Below, one piece after another: positions 44,246 through 53,217 of a stretch of 64,000 bases of DNA. The position numbers and the translations under genes were made by a program. Position 1 is the stretch's first letter; every line of letters begins with the position of its first letter. The notes under the pieces were generated by a model. It saw only the letters and a list, made by a program, of their open reading frames with translations. It was not told the DNA's origin and did not search any database. The DNA lies in assembly GCA_002049455.2 (NCBI GenBank), contig KV918969.1, positions 1-64,000 of the forward strand, given 5' to 3'. The DNA comes from Porphyra umbilicalis. Taxonomy: Eukaryota; Rhodophyta; Bangiophyceae; Bangiales; Bangiaceae.

Positions 44246-44996
44246 TACCTCCAACGCAAGATTCGAACCGTCCCGGTGAGATCCAAGGATGGTGAAACCC
44301 GATTGGGCGATCGCGGCCTCTTACGGGCCCGCGCGGGCGCAACCGCCCAGACGGCGGGAGCCGTGGGGGGCGCGCCGCCTAGTCCCGATTGGGGGCAGGT
44401 GGCGGTTCGCCGTCGTCGGTCGCGACCGTCCGGCCACGCACGCGTGGGCGTGGGTGGCGGGCAGCTGGCGCTGCGGGTCCGATCGGCGCTTGCGCGTACG
44501 CGCGCCCGCGCAGGCGGGTCGGCGTCGGCGTGGGCGTGGGGGCCAGGCGGCCGGTTGACGGGCGACGAGCGTCGGGGTTAAGACCCGTTGATGTGCAGGT
44601 GCGTCGTGTAACACGTGTTGGGGCGACCGTCGTCGGCGCCGAGTGGCGCCTCCTTCGTCGGGGGTTTGACTACCCCGACGACACGGCGAAAGCCGGGACG
44701 CGGGTCCGTGTTATCGAGAGTGGGGGTGGGGTTCGCACCTCAAGACCGGTTACCACCGATTCGTGCGCGCGGTGCAGCACTTGCTGGGTGGTCATCATCG
44801 TTGCCGGCAGGCACCGACCTCGTCGGGGTGTTGACTACCTTGGGGACGAGGCGAAAGCCGGTGTGCGGGTCCGCGGTGTGTCGGCACGGGGCCATCCCGT
44901 GTCTTCGTGCTCACGCACAGGTCGCGGCTTAACGGCAAGGTTGAGTAGGGGTGCGCGACCACGAGGTGGCAAACCGCGAGGTTGCGGACCCGGTGA
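44246..44996. other. gypsy copy B leader of the antisense ORF, with an internal duplication
   Basis: About 750 bp with no clear gene. A ~50-bp segment is duplicated 165 bp apart (44,656 and 44,821: CGTCGGGG…TTGACTACC…GCGAAAGCCGG). In element orientation the bases next to the LTR are CGTTGGAGGTA, a weak polypurine tract. In-frame stop TGA at 44,994 closes the antisense ORF upstream. Confidence 0.6.
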
Positions 44997-47270
44997 GTGT
45001 TGGTTTGCGCTGGGTGGGGGGGGGGCGGCGCGCACGGCGGCGACGGCGGCAAGGGCGGCAATCGCGACGTTGGCGGCGGCAGGCGCGGCAAGCGCGGCAA
45101 GCCCGGCGGCGACGGCGGCAAGGGCGGCAAGCGCGGCAAACGTGGCAAGCCCGGCGGCGACGGCGGCGAGGGCGGCAAGCGCGGAAAGCCCGGCGGCGAC
45201 GGCGGCAAGGACGGCAAGAGCGGAAAGCCCGGCGGCGACGGCGGCAAGGGCGGCAAGAGCGGCAAGCGCGGCAGCGACAGCCAGGGTAAACACCCCCGAA
45301 CGGCCAACGCTATGGCGGACTCGGCCGCGATGGCGGTGGACGTCGGCGTTGCCGATGGCGGGGTCGTCATCGACGGGGCGCATGCCGCCGTGGGGGGCCA
45401 TCCGGAAGTTGATTGCTCCACGGACCCGGAGGTCTTGCGCCGGTTTCGGCCTCGCAGCTCGTACTACGCACACGCGGAACCTGTGGAGGTGGTTGATGGG
45501 GTCCCGCGGGTCATCGACAACCGTCTGTATGACATGTGCGTGCGCAACCGCGCTCGTGCGCACACGCGTCGTGTCTACGCGCATTACGAGGCGTTGCCCG
45601 ACTTCGTTGACGTGATGGCGCAAGCCGGGTTGCCGGACCACGCGGGCTACCGCGTGGCCGAGGTCCGTGGGGACCCGTACTTTGGAAACCAGGGCCCCCA
45701 GCGTCGTGTGTACGAGGTGATGTCGTTTTGCAACGAGGTCGCGCGCTACCAAGTGCCTTTGCACCCGTTCCACCGCTTGGTGTACGCCAATGCGCTTCTG
45801 TTCCCTGTGAAGGGTACAGAGACGATCGAGGCGGCGGCCAACTCGTTTTGCCGCTTGTTGCGCAACTGGCCGAAGGCCGTCTTCCTCAAGCGGGCTCTCG
45901 CCGAGGACCTTTCGGTTCCGTTCGGGCACGACTCCGGCCTGGAGCCGTACCTTGAGCAGCTCGCGCTGGTGAAGCACGAGGAGAACGACAACGTCGAGGA
46001 CGATCGCAGTCCGCGTGTCACCGGGTTGCCGAACTTCTTCCGGTTGCCGATGTTCCCATCCGACCACCGTCGGGCCGCCGACACGCGCTTCTTTCGCGGT
46101 CGCGAGTTGATGCCCACCGCGTGGGCGGCTGGATTTCTCCGTGCGCCACGGACGTTAGACTTGTCCCGTTGGCTTCCGCCTATCCCGGCATGGGAGCCTC
46201 ACACGGGGTTGTGGGTGGCGACCCCCGTAGTGGTGTCGTACCTGTCGGATGCATTGCGCAACGCCTACAGCTCAGTCTGGCAGGAGGTGTACTCCGAGTA
46301 CTACTGCAACTTAGTTGCTGCGTGGCTTCACAACCTGCAGGAGGACAAGCTCTTCGTCCACTTGGACGATAGGACACTTCGTCATTTCGACGCGTTGGAT
46401 ACGTCCAAGTTGAAGGACGCGCCCGACGGCGAAGCCAAGTACGTCTTGTACGGCAAGATGCGTCAGGCCTTGACGGCGTTTCCCTGGCGGGAGGTCCTTA
46501 AGGACGTAGTCTGGCGCGACCGCGACTCCGGGGAAGCCCGTCAGGTGCGGGTCACGGTCGACCCGACCAAGGAGTACGGCTTTTGCCTTCGTCACCCTTG
46601 TGTCGATTTTGACTGGGCGTTGGACCCGAACGCGCCACTCCCGATGGCTCGAATCACTTCGAGCCACCCCGGGGTGTGGCGTCGTGGTCGTCGGAACTGG
46701 GCTCACGACGTTGGCGACGCCCGAGAGGGCCGCTACCGCCCGCGTTCGCCGCGGCTCGATCGCTCGCCGTCTCCGCCCCGGGCGGTGGATGCCACTTGGC
46801 CGACCCGCGCGTCTTCCTCCGCGGCGGTTGTCTTGTTTGGGTCGGCGTGCGCGCGCGATGTACGCGCTCGCGCGCCCCGTGGGGCAGCCTTGTCGGCGGT
46901 GGCTAACGCCTGGGTCGAGCAGATCGCGGGCCTGCGGACCGCTATTGAGCGCGCGGACGGACGGGGTGTCGAGTCGGCTTTGTCCATTATTGGACAGGCC
47001 GTGGCTCGCGCCGTTGACGGCGATGCCAACTACGGGCGATTCGCCCAGCACCTCGAGGCTATCCAGCCGGAGGAGGAGGTTACGCCGGCGCGTTTCAACG
47101 CGCAGAGCATCCTTGGTCGTCGGACCCACGAGGGCGGGGGCCCGTCGGCGGGGGCTCCGCACTCGGCGCGCAACAGGCGTGCGCGTAGTGTCTCGCAGGA
47201 GTCGGCGGCCAGTGTCGGCGCGAGCAGCGATTCCCGCCGGGACTCGCGTCGCCGTGACGAGGAGGAGTAG
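44997..47270 (+). CDS. long antisense ORF of the gypsy element, unknown family
   Basis: 757 open codons after an upstream TGA. The first ATG is at 45,312 (MADSAAMAVD), giving 652 aa; codons before it form Gly/Lys/Arg/Asp repeats (GGDGGKGGKRGKPGG), so a GTG start or an upstream exon is possible. Core landmarks: FRPRSSYYAHAEPVEVVDG, VMSFCNEVARY, RFFRGRELMPTAWAAGF, LSRWLPPIPAWEPHTGLW, EYYCNLVAAWLHNLQEDK, KEYGFCLRHPCVDFDW. The C-terminal third is Arg/Ser/Pro-rich (RYRPRSPRLDRSPSPP; DSRRDSRRRDEEE). No signal peptide, membrane segment, zinc finger or catalytic motif was recognised. It is convergent with pol, 141 bp between stops. The basic, repetitive ends suggest nucleic-acid binding or a structural (Gag-like) role, which is only a guess. 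Confidence 0.8.
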   Translation: MLVCAGWGGGGAHGGDGGKGGNRDVGGGRRGKRGKPGGDGGKGGKRGKRGKPGGDGGEGGKRGKPGGDGGKDGKSGKPGGDGGKGGKSGKRGSDSQGKHPRTANAMADSAAMAVDVGVADGGVVIDGAHAAVGGHPEVDCSTDPEVLRRFRPRSSYYAHAEPVEVVDGVPRVIDNRLYDMCVRNRARAHTRRVYAHYEALPDFVDVMAQAGLPDHAGYRVAEVRGDPYFGNQGPQRRVYEVMSFCNEVARYQVPLHPFHRLVYANALLFPVKGTETIEAAANSFCRLLRNWPKAVFLKRALAEDLSVPFGHDSGLEPYLEQLALVKHEENDNVEDDRSPRVTGLPNFFRLPMFPSDHRRAADTRFFRGRELMPTAWAAGFLRAPRTLDLSRWLPPIPAWEPHTGLWVATPVVVSYLSDALRNAYSSVWQEVYSEYYCNLVAAWLHNLQEDKLFVHLDDRTLRHFDALDTSKLKDAPDGEAKYVLYGKMRQALTAFPWREVLKDVVWRDRDSGEARQVRVTVDPTKEYGFCLRHPCVDFDWALDPNAPLPMARITSSHPGVWRRGRRNWAHDVGDAREGRYRPRSPRLDRSPSPPRAVDATWPTRASSSAAVVLFGSACARDVRARAPRGAALSAVANAWVEQIAGLRTAIERADGRGVESALSIIGQAVARAVDGDANYGRFAQHLEAIQPEEEVTPARFNAQSILGRRTHEGGGPSAGAPHSARNRRARSVSQESAASVGASSDSRRDSRRRDEEE

Positions 47271-47411
47271 CGAGGTTCACTGTTCAGTTACTTTCTCGGC
47301 TGACCCCGGCGGGGGGTGGGGTTGCCAATGTCGAGGGCTTACGCCTTTTTAGGGTGTTGATGTTTCTTCGTCTTGTGGTTGTTTGTCGTTTGACATGTTT
47401 GTATCCACTTC

Positions 47412-47856
47412 TCAGTTTTCCTGTTTATCGTCATAGCGATGAAGGAAGTGGCAGGCCATCATGGCCCATGTTGTGGGATTTGTATCCCTTGCGTCTGCTG
47501 ATAAAAGCACTTCGTACTCGAAACATGCGCGTATCGCAATCGCGTACCAACTGGTGTTGGTCCATTGTGGTATGACCACGGTTGCTTCCTCTGTGGTTGT
47601 CACCAAGCGTCGAATGACTGAGTCCAAGTGTTGTACCGGAGGTACCAGAAACCCGTTGGGGAGCACTGGTACAGAGGGATTGCTCCCGATCAGTGTCGCC
47701 GGCGCGGATTTCGGCCACATATATGTGTGCGGGCCGTAAACACGGTTCAGCCGAGGGAAATGCCGCAAGGCAAGTTGAAGATCATACGCAAAGTTGCGCA
47801 TCATGGATGGCAGAGTGGACTTGAGCCACGAGACAGGAATTACTGCCTTAATTGCG
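47412..47856 (-). CDS. C-terminal extension of the gypsy copy B polyprotein, cut off by copia-2
   Basis: Excising copia-2 and one GCGGC fuses ISWTDSSTAA to AIKAVIPVSWLKSTL in frame, matching copy A (VSWTESTTATAVKEIIPVT). The extension continues through MMRNFAYDLQLALRHFPRL, GPHTYMWPKS, LPNGFLVPPVQHLDSVIRRL and VVIPQWTNTSWYAIAIRA to YDDKQEN and a TGA at 47,412. The IPQW..TSWY segment faintly recalls the end of RNase H-like regions in tyrosine-recombinase retroelements, but I cannot confirm homology. It is conserved in both copies. Confidence 0.8.
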
Positions 47857-47861
47857 GCGGC

Positions 47862-48405
47862 TGTTGGAACGTCATGCTCAACGCCGCTGTAAGCCCTCCT
47901 GCTGTAGAAAGCAAAATTCAAGAAACCAGGTATTGACAGGGTTCGAACCCCCGACTCCCGGACGCGACCCGAAGGTCACGCCTAATGAGAGTGGGTGCCT
48001 ACTTCGCACTAGGCTACCCATGCGACTTCCTCGCGGTTTGGTGACCGCTGGTGCATTCGACATTTGTACCCGTGCGATTTTGAGTGAAATTTTTGCGAGT
48101 TCACATTTTTTGTTCTTGCGCTTCTTATGCTTTGATTTGCGCGGGCTTTGCTTTGATCCCTGATGCTTTGATTTGGTGAGCGTTTTGACTGAGAGTGTGG
48201 GCGGGCGCGTGCGCGGGCGAGCTGCTTTGGCTGCGTGGTGGGCTTGAGTGCTCCGAATTGGACTACTTGAGGAGTGCCCTTGATGGGAAGAGGGGCGCTG
48301 TGGAGAGACAACCAACAAAGCACGTTCGCACACATACACACAAGCTCAAGCCACTCAACCACTTCACCGTGGTCCCTCATCCCCTACCCCCACTGCGTTT
48401 CAACA
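47862..48405 (+). repeat. copia-2 5' LTR
   Basis: 544-bp direct repeat of 52,674-53,217. The first ~170 bp contain the tRNA-like sequence; the last ~130 bp match the copia-1 U5 (AACCAACAAAGCACGTTCGC…). Confidence 0.96.
47933..48024 (-). other. class II tRNA-like sequence in the copia-2 LTR
   Basis: On the minus strand: an A-box-like TAGCCTAGTG, a D-arm that closes (GCCT…AGGC), a variable-arm hairpin GTGACCTTCGGGTCGC and a B-box GGGTTCGAACCC. The 3' LTR copy (52,745-52,835) fits better (GCCTAGTGGGAAGCAGGC). The acceptor ends do not pair and the anticodon stem is poor, so it is not a functional tRNA gene. It may be an internal Pol III promoter or a captured tRNA/SINE head. Confidence 0.55.
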
Positions 48406-48422
48406 GGTTATGGGCCCAGAGC
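48406..48422 (+). promoter_or_regulatory. copia-2 primer-binding site, half-tRNA-iMet type
   Basis: GGTTATGGGCCCAGAGC, identical to copia-1 and directly after the LTR. Confidence 0.8.
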
Positions 48423-48569
48423 CGGGGCTGTGACAAGGGCAAGGTGTGCCAGACGGCGTCGCGGCGGTCGCGACAAGTGCGAAGAAGACGAGTGCAAGGT
48501 GGTTCAAGGACGTGAAGGTCAAGGCGCAAGGTTCGGCAAGATCGGGAAGCGCCACGACAAGCAGGCATC

Positions 48570-51500
48570 ATGGACGGTGGCGCTGCCGGCATGGGCGGCA
48601 TCAAGATTGACAAGTTGACGGAGACGAACTTCCACGTGTGGCGCCAGCGGATCAAGATGATCCTGGCGCTGCGCGATCTGGACGACATGCTTGACGAAGA
48701 CGGCACGCCGACGGACGCGGAGGACCGCGAGTTGGCGGTGTGGATTCGTCGAGACACGAAGGCGAGCGCCATCATCGGGCTCACCCTTGGGTCTGAGCAG
48801 CTCGAGCACGTGTTGGGGTGCAAGACGACGGCGGAAATGTGGTCGACCCTGCAAGGCGTCTTCCAGCGCAAGAGTTTGATGAACAAGATGAAGGCGCGAC
48901 GCGAATTCTACACCGTCGCGATGAACGTCGGCGAGGGCATGCTGGGCTATATCAACCGCGTGCGCAACCTCGGCGAGAACCTCAAGGCCATGGGCGGCGA
49001 GGTGACGGAGATGGATGTCGCCATGAGCGTTCTCAACGGGCTGACGTCAAAGTATGAGAACCTGCTGGTGGCTCTGGACGCCAAGGGCGAGGACGAGCTA
49101 AGTCTCGACTTTGTCAAGAGCCGCTTGCTTCAGGAGGAGCGGCGTCAAGCGGACAAGTCACCGGCGACGAAGCGCATTGGCGACATGGCACTCGTCGGCG
49201 CCAACTATCGAGGTCAAGGCCGCCGTGGTGACCTTTCCAAGATCGAGTGCTACTACTGCCACAAGTTTGGGCACATCGCTCATGATTGCCCAGAGCTCAA
49301 GGCCAAGAAGCAGAGACAGGACAAGGTGGCCGCGATTGCGGCTGATGACGGCAGCGACAGCGACGACGCCATCTGTCTCGTTGGCAACGCGGATGACAAC
49401 GATGACATCTCCAAGTCGTGGCTTGTCGACTCTGCGGCGTCTGCACACATGTGCTGGATGCGTGCGTGCTTCGATGACTACAAGACGACCACGGGACGGA
49501 GCGTCACGATGGGTGACAAGGGGTCCGTGGCCACGGCGGGCGTCGGAACCGTCGTCCTCAACGTCATCGTGTAAGGCAAGACGCGCAAGATCAAGTTGGA
49601 GAAGGTGCTCCATGTTCCTACTATGGGCTTCAACCTCATGTCGGTCGGCATGATGGAGGAACGCGGTGCGGAAGTGTCGTTCAAGCGCGGTATGTCCATC
49701 ATCAAGATAAACGAGAAGATTGCTGCGTGCGGCACGCGTAAGAACGGGCTCTACCACCTGGACATGGCCCCTATGTCGGATGTTGCTGCGGTGGCGTCTC
49801 TGCAGCTATGGCATGAGCGTCTTGGCCACGTGAACGTGGCCGGCGTCAAGAGGATGATCAAGAACAAGGACGTAGACGGACTCAAGTGCACTTCCATGGT
49901 GGTCAAGGACATCTGCGAGCCGTGCGTGTACGGCAAGGCGGCAATGACGCCTATGCCTAGCGCAAGAGGCGTTCGTGTGACCAGGCGGCTCCAGCTCGTG
50001 CACTCGGACCTCGGTGGACCTATGTCAGAACCCTCTCGTGGCGGAGCGCTCTACTTCGGCACGTTCACCGACGACTTCTCCCGCTGGACGGACGTGGTCT
50101 TCTTGCACAAGAAGAGCGATCTTCTCGCGGAGTACAAGAAGTGGCTGACCAAGGCACAGCTGCACACCGGCAACAAGATCAAGGCGCTCCGGTCCGACAA
50201 CGGCGGCGAGTACGTGTCGTCCGCATTCAAGGCACTTCACGATGAGAACGGCACGACGCACCAGACGACGGTGCCCGACACGCCGCAGCAGAACAGGGTT
50301 GCTGAGCGACTCATCCGAGTTCTCGTGGAGATGGCACGCACCATGATGCGACACAAGGACGTCGATCAGGATCTTTGGGCGGATGCCATCAAGACGGCGG
50401 TCTACATCAAGAACCGCGTCACCAGCCGTGCGCTTCCCGTAGGAATGACACCTCATGAGCTATGGACCGGGAACAAGCCCGACGTAAGCCACATGCGGGT
50501 ATTTGGGTCAACATGCTGGGTGGTACTGCACAAGAGCCACGTCGATGGCAAGTTCGGAGACAAGGCGGCAAAGGGCATTTTCGTGGGCTATCCCGACGGC
50601 AGCAAGGCGTAAAAGGTCATCCTCAACGACGGCAAGGTCGTCAAGGCGCGAAGCGTCGTTTTCTCCGAGAACAACTCAAGCAAGGTTGCAGATATTCCAG
50701 AGGACTCACCCGTGGACGAAGTCGTGGAAGGCGAGACGGGCTTGGAGGCCGGCAGCGACGACCAAGACGTCGACGCTGAAGACGACCAAGACGTCGACGC
50801 TGAAGATGACCAGCAAGATGATGGCTCGGACAAATCGGCAGACGACAATCAAGGTTCTGCCGGATCTCAAGACTCGCTGCGTCGGTGCGGCAGATCGCGG
50901 AGGCCGCCGGTTGAGTACTGGCGTCCGGTGAGCCTCGTTGCTTACGAGGCTCCCATGACGTATGGGCAAGCAGTTCAAGGACAAGAGTCGACCAAGTGGC
51001 GGGCCGCAATGGACCAGGAGATGGACTCTATCCGCAAGAACAAGACATGGCGTTTGACGGATCGCCCGGTCGTCCGACGCGTGCTCAAGGGCAAGTGGGT
51101 TTACAAGGTCAAGGACGAGCTGGAAAAGATCGGGAACAACACGACGCGGCACAAGGCGCGCCTGTGCTTTATGGGCAATCGGCAGATCAAGGGGCTTGAC
51201 TTCAACGAGACGTTTGCGCCGGTGGCCAAGTTCACTACCATCCGATGCATCCTGGCGATGACGGCGGCGAACGGGTGGGAGCTGCATCAGATGGACGTCA
51301 AGACGGCCTTCCTGAACGGCGACCTTGACAAGGAGGTCTACATGGAGCAGCCGGAGGGATACGTCGATCCCACGTATCCGGACAAGGTGTGCCGTCTTCT
51401 CCAAGCGCTGTATGGGCTTAAGCAAGCCCTCAAGATGTGGTACGCCAAGCTCGACGCCTTCCTCAAGTCGCAAGGGTTTGACAACATCGACCCGAATGCC

Positions 51501-52508
51501 TGCCTCTACCTCCAGATGGATGACGGTGAGATCATCATCGTCCTGGTGTACGTCGACGATCTTCTTCTGGTCGGGTCAAGCATGGAGGCGATTAACAAAA
51601 TCAAGAAGGCGCTTCGCAAGCGCTTCGAGATGAAGGACCTGGGCGAGGCCAAGATCATCCTCGGGCTAGAGATCAGCCGTGACAAGACGTTTGGCACCCT
51701 CAAGCTGTCGCAGGGCAAGTACGCGGGACAAGTGCTCGAGAAGTTCGGTATGGCGGAGTGCAACCCGATCGCGACTCCGTTGGAGGTCGGGCTGCAGCTG
51801 GCTAAGTCGGAGAAGAGCGACGAGTCTCTTCCTTCTCGCGAGGCCGTCGGAAGCCTGATGTACCTGATGGTCGGGACGCGTCCTGATCTCGCCTTTGCGG
51901 TCGGCAAGCTAGGCCGTTTCGTGTCGGGCTACGGGAAGGAGCACTGGGCGGCTGTGAAGCGCGTCCTCCGATATGTCAAGGGGTCTGTCGACAAGGGCCT
52001 GGTCTACAACAAGTCCGCGTCGGGCATCCTCCAAGGTTTCAGCGATGCCGACTGGGCAGGCGACTACGAGACGCGGCGGTCTACGACGGGCTTCATGTTC
52101 ATCTTTGGCGGGGCGGCCGTCAGCTGGGCTTCGAAGTTGCAGAAGACGGTGGCGCTATCTACCATGGAGGCGGAGTACATGGCTCTTTACGAGGCCAGCA
52201 AGGAAGCTGTTTGGCTCTTCAAGCTCATCCAACGCGTCACCATGCTCATGACACAGTCGGACAACTTGGTTGGGCCGGTTAACATCAAGGTCGACAACAG
52301 CGGCTGCATCGACTTCGCCAAGAATCCCGTCGAGCACAAGCGCACCAAGCACATCGACATTCGCTACCACTTTGTGCGGGATGCGATCACGACGGACAAG
52401 GTCATCCTCGAGCACTGCCCAACGGACGAGATGGCGGCAGACCCGATGACGAAGGAGCTCGCCAAGGTCAAGCACGACAAACATGTCAAGACGATGGGAA
52501 TGTGTTGA
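48570..52508 (+). pseudogene. copia-2 Gag-Pol polyprotein, two in-frame stops
   Basis: Same order as copia-1, about 1,313 codons from ATG 48,570 to TGA 52,506. Gag knuckle YYCHKFGHIAHDC; protease VDSAAS; integrase zinc motif intact (CEPCVYGK), catalytic D, D, E in HSDLGG, RSDNGGEY and QQNRVAER (Gly changed to Arg next to the conserved Asn); RT LVYVDDLLLVGSS intact; RNase H GFSDADWAGD and MEAEYMAL. Stops are TAA at 49,572 and TAA at 50,610. It is better preserved in RT than copia-1. Confidence 0.95.
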
Positions 52509-52660
52509 CTTCAAGTACGCGACGTAATTACATCCGGATGTAAGTACATTGCTCCTCCAAGGCGGCCATGACGGGCGGCATCGGATTTGGGACGTCAAGA
52601 TTCTAGGCGGACTTACTTCTCGACAAGTACTTCAAGGGCGGTCAGCTGTCAGGCGGCGTC

Positions 52661-52673
52661 AAGCAAGGGGGCG
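52661..52673 (+). promoter_or_regulatory. copia-2 polypurine tract
   Basis: AAGCAAGGGGGCG directly before the 3' LTR, matching the copia-1 position. Confidence 0.7.
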
Positions 52674-53217
52674 TGTTGGAACGTCATGCTCAACGCCGCT
52701 GTAAGCCCTCCTGCTGTAAAAAGCAAAGTTCAAAAAACCGGGTATTGACAGGGTTCGAACCCCCGACTTCCGGACGCGGCCCGAAGGTCGCGCCTAATGA
52801 GAGTGGGAGCCTGCTTCCCACTAGGCTACCCATGCGACTTCCTCGCGGTTTGGTGACCGCTGGTGCATTCGACATTTGTGCCCGTGCGATTTTGAGTGAA
52901 ATTTTTGCGAGTTCACATTTTTTGTTCTTACGCTTCCGATGCTTTGATTTGCGTGGGCTTTGCTTTGATCCCTGATGCTTTGATTTGGTGAGCGTTTTGA
53001 TTTAGAGTGTGGGCGGGCGCGTGCGCGGGCGAGCTGCTTGGGCTGCGTGGTGGGCTTGAGTGCTCCGAATTGGACTACTTGAGGAGTGCCCTTGATGGGA
53101 AGAGGGGCGCTGTGGAGAGACAACCAACAAAGCACGTTCGCACACATACACACAAGCTCAAGCCACTCAACCACTTCACCGTGGTCCCCCATCCCCTATC
53201 CCCACTGCGTTTCAACA
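52674..53217 (+). repeat. copia-2 3' LTR
   Basis: 544 bp; differences from the 5' LTR are mostly transitions. Contains the better-preserved tRNA-like sequence at 52,745-52,835. Followed by the GCGGC duplication. Confidence 0.96.

Larger units (their letters stand above)
47862..53217 (+). mobile_element. Ty1/copia retrotransposon copia-2, complete, nested in gypsy copy B
   Basis: 5,356 bp with 544-bp LTRs (TGTTGGAACG…GTTTCAACA) and a perfect GCGGC duplication (47,857-47,861; 53,218-53,222). Same family as copia-1 by internal sequence, but the first part of the LTR is different. LTRs differ at about 20 positions by eye, so it is older than copia-1 and somewhat younger than its host. Confidence 0.97.

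Noticed and set aside
47933..48024. Functional tRNA gene in the LTR
   Set aside because: A-box, B-box and variable arm are present, but the acceptor ends do not pair and the anticodon stem is poor.
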